Part shown: one piece after another, positions 21,667-26,227 of the stretch
Position numbering within the stretch: the first letter of the stretch is position 1
Layout: each line of letters begins with the position of its first letter
Source: SYAN01 sp049459795
Lineage (GTDB): Bacteria; Actinomycetota; Actinomycetes; Nanopelagicales; Nanopelagicaceae
Assembly (NCBI GenBank): GCA_049459795.1
Contig: JBMUDS010000013.1
Location: 1-26,227, forward strand
Direction of reading: 5' to 3'
DNA length: 26,227 bases
Made by a program: the position numbers and the translations under genes
The notes under the pieces: generated by a model
What the model saw: only the letters and a program-made list of their open reading frames with translations
Told to the model about the DNA's origin: nothing
Database searches by the model: none

Positions 21667-22868
21667 AAAGCTTCCCACGGAGTGAGCGAATAGCGCTCAC
21701 CACACTCTTCTTCTCTTTCGGATTCTTCGTTATGGCACTCGCGCCACGTTTTCCTGATCTCAAAGCCAATCTTGGTGTCACATACGGAACCTTCGGAACT
21801 CTCGTCGGCGTCGGAACCCTTGGCGCGTTCACTGCGCTGATGACGATGGGCCACATCATCCACAAAGTAGGAACCTTTCCGGTCCTCTTCGGTAGCACGG
21901 TCTCGATGATCGGTATGTTCGTGATCGTCGCCAACACCACGAGCTCGTTGGTCTTCCTTGTCGCCAATGTCTTCTTCGGGATGTCCTGGGCTTCGTATCA
22001 CATCTCGGTCAACACCCAGTCGATCCATCGCCAGAAGCAATACGGAAGTAACGTCATCCCATTCCTCCATGGAATGTGGACTACGGGTGCGGTCACGACT
22101 GCGATCGTCGCAGCGATGATCGCCGATTTCGTCGACTTCAAGTTACATATGAATATCGTCGCTTTGATCTCGGCACTCGTCATGCTCACCACGATATGGC
22201 GGATGCGTCCGCTCTGTATACCCGCAAGCGATGTCCATGACGAGGATGGTGCGATCGGATTTGTCGAGATGATCAAGTCATTCCGTATCGATTGGACTCT
22301 CTCCGCCGCATACCTCTCGATACTCGCAGTGGAGGTGACGGTCGGAGATTGGGGAGCACTCTTCAGTCGCGATGTCCTCGGTGTCAGCAAAGGAAATGCG
22401 ATCTTCCCCTACATCGTCTTCATGTCCGCGATGATCGTCGGTCGAGTCGGATTCAGCCGTGTCATGAAGGGTCGCGATGAGGTGAAGGTAGTTCGTGCCT
22501 TCATCTTCAATGGCGCAATCCTCTTCACTTTCTTCATCCTGCTCACGCCACTGGTGATGGAGTACTCGAAGGACTTGGCCTTCATCCTGCTAATGCTGGG
22601 CCTGGTCGCAGGTGGCCTTGGCTCTTCATTCTTGGGGCCATACCTCTTCGGCTATGCCGCAAAGCGGAGCCCACGACCAGATAGCGTCGCACTCGCTGAA
22701 TTGAGTGCGACTAATACTGCACTTACCTTCCTCTACAAACTTGCCATCGCTTGGATCGCAGAGGTAGCAGGTCTCACCGCGGCGCTCTTGATCCCAGGGA
22801 TCCTCTTCTTCTTGGTTGGCTTCTACATCAAGAAGATCTTGGTGGAATCCACAAAGCCTGCTGCATAG
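21663..22868 (+). CDS. Major facilitator superfamily transporter
   Basis: A 401-residue membrane protein with about twelve hydrophobic segments in two halves separated by a polar loop (MRPLCIPASDVHDEDGAIGFVEM, about residues 181-203). The N-terminal region (MALAPRFPDLKANLGVTYGTFGTLVGVGTLGAFTALMTMGHI) follows the MFS helix 1-2 pattern, and VEVTVGDWGALFSRDVLG at the start of the second half is characteristic of the YbjJ/fucose-permease-like branch. The substrate is unknown; sugars or drugs are possible. It begins with a TTG overlapping the YbbN-like stop (TTGA), so it is translationally coupled to that gene and belongs to the DUF4032 operon. It converges on glgB with only 7 bases between stops. 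Confidence 0.88.
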   Translation: MKSFPRSERIALTTLFFSFGFFVMALAPRFPDLKANLGVTYGTFGTLVGVGTLGAFTALMTMGHIIHKVGTFPVLFGSTVSMIGMFVIVANTTSSLVFLVANVFFGMSWASYHISVNTQSIHRQKQYGSNVIPFLHGMWTTGAVTTAIVAAMIADFVDFKLHMNIVALISALVMLTTIWRMRPLCIPASDVHDEDGAIGFVEMIKSFRIDWTLSAAYLSILAVEVTVGDWGALFSRDVLGVSKGNAIFPYIVFMSAMIVGRVGFSRVMKGRDEVKVVRAFIFNGAILFTFFILLTPLVMEYSKDLAFILLMLGLVAGGLGSSFLGPYLFGYAAKRSPRPDSVALAELSATNTALTFLYKLAIAWIAEVAGLTAALLIPGILFFLVGFYIKKILVESTKPAA

Positions 22869-22875
22869 CCTCCAC

Positions 22876-24747
22876 TTACGACTTCACGCTAGGCGCAATC
22901 CATATCGTGGCAAGTGGTGGTAACACGACCTCGATCATTGTGGAGTTCTCCGAAACGACAATTTCCGAGTCATTCTTCAGATCGCTCCCACCGAACTCCG
23001 CTCGATCACTATTGAACATCTCGCGCCACTTCCTCGCCATAGAGCCTTGTGAAGAGCGAGGGAGAGGTATTCGATAGTGAAGATGTGGCACTGCAGAGAA
23101 GTTCGTCGCCACGATGATCACTTCGCCCGCATCGTTGAATCGCGCGAAGGCAAGAGTGTTTCCAGACGCATCGTCTCCGATCAGCCACTGGAAACCAGCG
23201 CTGCTCGTATCGCACTGCCAAAGTTCTGAGCGCTCTCGGTAGATCTCATTGAGTCGAGCGACAGTACTTTGGACCTGAGCGTGTTCGGCATAGTCAGTTA
23301 AGTGCCAATCGAGTGATCTCGATTCACTCCACTCATCGTTCTGTGCGAACTCATCACCCATGAAGAGCAACTGCTTCCCAGGATGCGCCCACATGTAGCC
23401 ATAGAGAGCACGAAGCGTCGCCATCTTCTGCCATCGATCTCCAGGGAATTTGTTGACCATGGATCCCTTACCGTGGACGACCTCGTCGTGTGAAAGGGGA
23501 AGGATGAAGTTCTCGCTCCAGGCGTAGAGGATCGAGAAGGTGATTTCGCCGTGATGGTGTTGGCGATGGATTGCTTCATGTCCGAGATATTGCAGAGTGT
23601 CATGCATCCAGCCCATATTCCACTTGAAGCCGAAACCAAGGCCTCCCTCATCGGCTCGTCTCGTGACGCCATTCCACGCAGTGGATTCCTCAGCAATCAT
23701 CATCACACCTGGAAAATCGCGATAGGCAAGCGTGGTCGTCTCTTGGAGAAGGCGGACCGCCTCCCAATTCTCGCGACCACCATCTTGGTTCGGTACCCAT
23801 TCGCCGTCTTTCCGCGAATAGTCGAGATAGAGCATCGATGCCACGGCATCTACTCGAAGTCCGTCGATATGAAACTCATCGAGCCAGAAAAGCGCACTCG
23901 CCACCAAGAAGTTCCGTACTTCATTCCTGCCGTAGTTGAAGATCAAGGTTCCCCAATCGGGATGCTCACCTTTCCTTGAATCCTCATGCTCATAGAGAGC
24001 CGTGCCGTCGAATCGGGCAAGAGCCCATTCATCCTTCGGAAAGTGCGCTGGCACCCAATCGAGTATCACGCCAATACCTAGTCCATGAAGGTGATCGATC
24101 AAGAACTTGAGATCATCCGGATTCCCAAATCTCGATGTCGGCGCAAAATACGATGTCACTTGATATCCCCACGATGGTGAGTAGGGATGCTCTGTCACTG
24201 GCAAGAACTCGACGTGTGTGAAGTGATGAGCGATGAGGTAATCGCCGAGCTCTTTCGCAAGGTCAAGGTAGGAAAGTCCCGGACGCCAAGAACCTAAGTG
24301 GACTTCATAGATCGCCACGGGGGATCGCCACGGTTCGAATCCCTTCCGCTTCTCCATCCATGTCTCATCACGCCACTGGTATTCCGATTCCCACGCAACA
24401 GAAGCAGTGAGAGGTGGAAGCTCTGTCGCACGTGCCATCGGATCGGCATGATCGACCCATCTACCGTCGCGGCCATAGATTGCGAACTTATAGCGAGTGC
24501 CTCTTCCGATACCGGGGATGAAGAGTTCCCATACGCCACTAACCCCGAGTGGTTCCATCGGATTTGTCGCTCGATCCCAGTAGTTGTGATCGGCGATAAG
24601 TGAGACTTCGCGCGCATTAGGTGCCCACACACGAAATCTCGTCCCTAGAAGTTTGCCGTCGATATCCCGCTCTACATGAGCACCAAGGAAGTCCCAGAGT
24701 CGCTCGTGCCGTCCCTCACCGATCAGATGGAGGTCGAGTTCACCCAC
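22876..24747 (-). CDS. glgB: 1,4-alpha-glucan branching enzyme, short form
   Basis: GH13 enzyme that makes alpha-1,6 branches in alpha-glucan. The 623 residues include one N-terminal CBM48-like domain (about 25-115), the (beta/alpha)8 barrel (about 140-520) and a C-terminal beta domain. Catalytic residues are Asp300 (GLRVDAVASMLYLDY), Glu353 (IAEEST) and Asp421 (LPLSHDEVVHGKGSM). M. tuberculosis and E. coli GlgB have about 730 residues with an extra N-terminal N1 domain; that domain is missing here, because the protein starts right at the GELDLHLIGEGRHERLWDFLGAH segment. The start is GTG 24747, with no better in-frame start between glgE and this point. It follows glgE by 57 bases on the same strand. 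Confidence 0.96.
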   Translation of the reverse strand: MGELDLHLIGEGRHERLWDFLGAHVERDIDGKLLGTRFRVWAPNAREVSLIADHNYWDRATNPMEPLGVSGVWELFIPGIGRGTRYKFAIYGRDGRWVDHADPMARATELPPLTASVAWESEYQWRDETWMEKRKGFEPWRSPVAIYEVHLGSWRPGLSYLDLAKELGDYLIAHHFTHVEFLPVTEHPYSPSWGYQVTSYFAPTSRFGNPDDLKFLIDHLHGLGIGVILDWVPAHFPKDEWALARFDGTALYEHEDSRKGEHPDWGTLIFNYGRNEVRNFLVASALFWLDEFHIDGLRVDAVASMLYLDYSRKDGEWVPNQDGGRENWEAVRLLQETTTLAYRDFPGVMMIAEESTAWNGVTRRADEGGLGFGFKWNMGWMHDTLQYLGHEAIHRQHHHGEITFSILYAWSENFILPLSHDEVVHGKGSMVNKFPGDRWQKMATLRALYGYMWAHPGKQLLFMGDEFAQNDEWSESRSLDWHLTDYAEHAQVQSTVARLNEIYRERSELWQCDTSSAGFQWLIGDDASGNTLAFARFNDAGEVIIVATNFSAVPHLHYRIPLPRSSQGSMARKWREMFNSDRAEFGGSDLKNDSEIVVSENSTMIEVVLPPLATIWIAPSVKS

Positions 24748-24776
24748 GGATGCACACTCATTTCCAGACGAGTCTC

Positions 24777-24800
24777 TCTTGAGAATCGGTCTTGAGAATC
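24777..24800 (-). repeat. Two 11-bp direct repeats in the glgE-glgB spacer
   Basis: TCTTGAGAATC (plus strand) occurs at 24777-24787 and 24790-24800, a 13-base period, in the 57-base spacer just after the glgE stop and 30 bases upstream of glgB. The flanking CTCTCTT on both sides extends the symmetry. It has no strong hairpin and no T-tract. It could be an operator-like site or a slippage product; role unknown. Confidence 0.7.
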
Positions 24801-24804
24801 TCTC

Positions 24805-26227
24805 TTAATTCAGCTTCTCATCAAGCGTGAGGGTACAGATATGTGCCACTCGGCCGTAAGGAGTTGCACCACTTTTCTCTTGAGGATCTAGGCGTACGCG
24901 AGTGGTTCGGTGCCAGGTAAGGCTCTTGCCATCAAGTTGATCGGTCACAGTGAATGAGTCGTTATCGAATCCAAGGACCCACATCTCCCAATGCACATTC
25001 GCTTCGACAGCGCGATCAGGGTCGAGATTGACGACGATGAAAGAGATGTTCTTGCCGTCACGCTTTGAGTAGGCGATCAATGCATCAGAGTCGGTGGGAT
25101 GGAAGTGAAGATTACGTAATCTCTGTAGCGATACGTTCTTGCGGCGGATCTCATTGAGTCGCGTAATCAATGGAGCAAGCGTCTTCCCACTCTTCGTTGC
25201 ACCCTCCCAATCCCGGACCTTGATTTCATACTTCTCTGAGTCGAGATATTCCTCTTTGGATCCAGATCCACCATCGGACATAGGAGTGGATTCGAAAAGT
25301 TCATACCCTGCATACATTCCCCACGACGGTGAGAGCGTTGAAGCCAAGACTGCTCGAATGGCGAAGATATTCGGGTTTCCGCTCTGCAAATGGAAGGGGA
25401 GGATGTCTGGCGTATTGACCCAGAAATTCGGCCTGAAGAAGTGAGCGCTCTGTTGCGCAACTTCACGGCCATAATCGATCAACTCTTGCTTAGTCACACG
25501 CCAGGTGAAGTAGGTATAGGACTGTTGAAATCCTGCCTTACCGAGAGCGTGCATCATCGCAGGATTGGTAAAGGCTTCGGACAAGAAGACGATCTCAGGG
25601 TGTTCACGGTTGATGACGCGGATCAACTCTTGCCAGAAATGAACCGGCTTCGTGTGAGGGTTATCGACTCTGAAGAGAGTCACACCTTCGCTGATCCAAT
25701 ACTTGACGATTCGGACGATTTCAGCGAAGAGTCGTGGATAGTCGTTGTCGAAATTGATCGGATAGATATCCTGATATTTCTTCGGTGGATTCTCAGCGTA
25801 TGCGATAGTTCCGTCAATACGCTTCGTGAAGAACTCCTCATTGCTCTTCACCCATGGATGATCCGGTGAGGCTTGCAGTGCAAGATCCAAGGCGATCTCG
25901 ATGCCTAGTGAGTCAGCCTTCTTGACGAACGCCCTGAAATCTTCGATCGTCCCAAGTTCTGGATTGATCGCATCATGTCCGCCGTCCTTGTTGCCGATTC
26001 CCCACGGGACTCCAGGATCGCTCTTCGTCGCGGTCAGTGAATTGTTCTTGCCCTTGCGATGTGCGTAGCCGATCGGATGGATAGGCGGGATGTAGAGGAC
26101 ATCGAATCCCATCTTCGCGACCTTAGGTAATCGCTTCGCAGCGGATTTGAAAGTCCCGGAAGTGATCGTTCCATCAGGATTCCTCACAGCGCCTTCACTT
26201 CGCGGAAAGAATTCATACCAACTCCCG
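24805..26227 (-). CDS. glgE: Alpha-1,4-glucan:maltose-1-phosphate maltosyltransferase, N-terminus beyond window
   Basis: GH13_3 enzyme that extends alpha-glucan with maltosyl units from maltose-1-phosphate, the polymerising step of the trehalose-to-glucan (GlgE) pathway. The frame is open through the right edge of the window: codons upstream of the in-frame GTG at 26187 read WYEFFPRSEGAVRNPDG, which is GlgE-conserved, so that GTG is internal. About 474 of roughly 660 residues are visible: IPPIHPIGYAHRKGKNN, the phosphate-site region, the nucleophile Asp in FRVDNPHTKP, the acid/base Glu in FLSEAFTNP, and the third carboxylate in VNTPDILP. All catalytic residues are intact. It is followed by glgB; partners treS and maltokinase are not in the window. 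Confidence 0.97.
   Translation of the reverse strand, partial: GSWYEFFPRSEGAVRNPDGTITSGTFKSAAKRLPKVAKMGFDVLYIPPIHPIGYAHRKGKNNSLTATKSDPGVPWGIGNKDGGHDAINPELGTIEDFRAFVKKADSLGIEIALDLALQASPDHPWVKSNEEFFTKRIDGTIAYAENPPKKYQDIYPINFDNDYPRLFAEIVRIVKYWISEGVTLFRVDNPHTKPVHFWQELIRVINREHPEIVFLSEAFTNPAMMHALGKAGFQQSYTYFTWRVTKQELIDYGREVAQQSAHFFRPNFWVNTPDILPFHLQSGNPNIFAIRAVLASTLSPSWGMYAGYELFESTPMSDGGSGSKEEYLDSEKYEIKVRDWEGATKSGKTLAPLITRLNEIRRKNVSLQRLRNLHFHPTDSDALIAYSKRDGKNISFIVVNLDPDRAVEANVHWEMWVLGFDNDSFTVTDQLDGKSLTWHRTTRVRLDPQEKSGATPYGRVAHICTLTLDEKLN

Overview
The window is a gene-dense stretch of an actinobacterial chromosome, roughly half G+C by eye. No gap of more than 300 bases lacks a gene, and I found no tRNA, rRNA, insertion sequence, phage gene or CRISPR array. 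The lineage call rests on four things: the order wecA, small membrane protein, atpBEFHAGDC, then murA and a PduO-type adenosyltransferase, followed further on by YbbN-like, glgB and glgE, as in Mycobacterium tuberculosis (from memory); the long actinobacterial AtpH (281 aa); an Asp in place of the usual active-site Cys of MurA; and a DUF4032 protein. The moderate G+C, very tight packing and strong GAT/ATC codon preference would fit a streamlined actinobacterium, but I cannot name the genus.

Layout. 1-2894 (+): the 3' part of glyA, then wecA and two small AtpI/AtpZ-type membrane proteins joined by 8-base overlaps. 2895-9957 (+): the F1Fo ATP synthase operon atpB-E-F-H-A-G-D-C, with unusual spacers before atpE, atpH (10-bp tandem repeats and a hairpin) and atpA (purine-rich). 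9950-10738 (+): a secreted protein ending in an I78-like inhibitor domain. 10812-12089 (-): murA, divergent from 12209-12781 (+), a cobalamin adenosyltransferase. 12830-15537 (-): a four-gene operon of an ABC-2 exporter (ATPase, permease), a secreted lysine-rich cysteine protein and a one-helix membrane protein. 15567-15872 (+): a small CxxC protein. 15885-17348 (-): aldehyde dehydrogenase, divergent from an alpha/beta hydrolase (+). 18152-19309 (-): AI-2E family membrane protein, divergent from the operon DUF4032, YbbN-like thioredoxin/TPR, MFS transporter (19356-22868, +). 22876-26227 (-): glgE (start beyond the window) and glgB, the maltose-1-phosphate route to alpha-glucan.

The strongest non-gene pattern is at the divergent gene pairs. 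A TAnnnT hexamer sits 6-8 bases upstream of the start codon at six starts (murA, the adenosyltransferase, the ABC ATPase, aldehyde dehydrogenase, hydrolase, DUF4032), with no Shine-Dalgarno between. This predicts leaderless mRNAs. By contrast the atp genes carry clear ribosome sites. The most promising uncharacterised units are the ABC/lysine-rich secreted protein operon, the DUF4032 protein with a kinase-like set of residues, and the I78-like secreted protein coupled to atpC.
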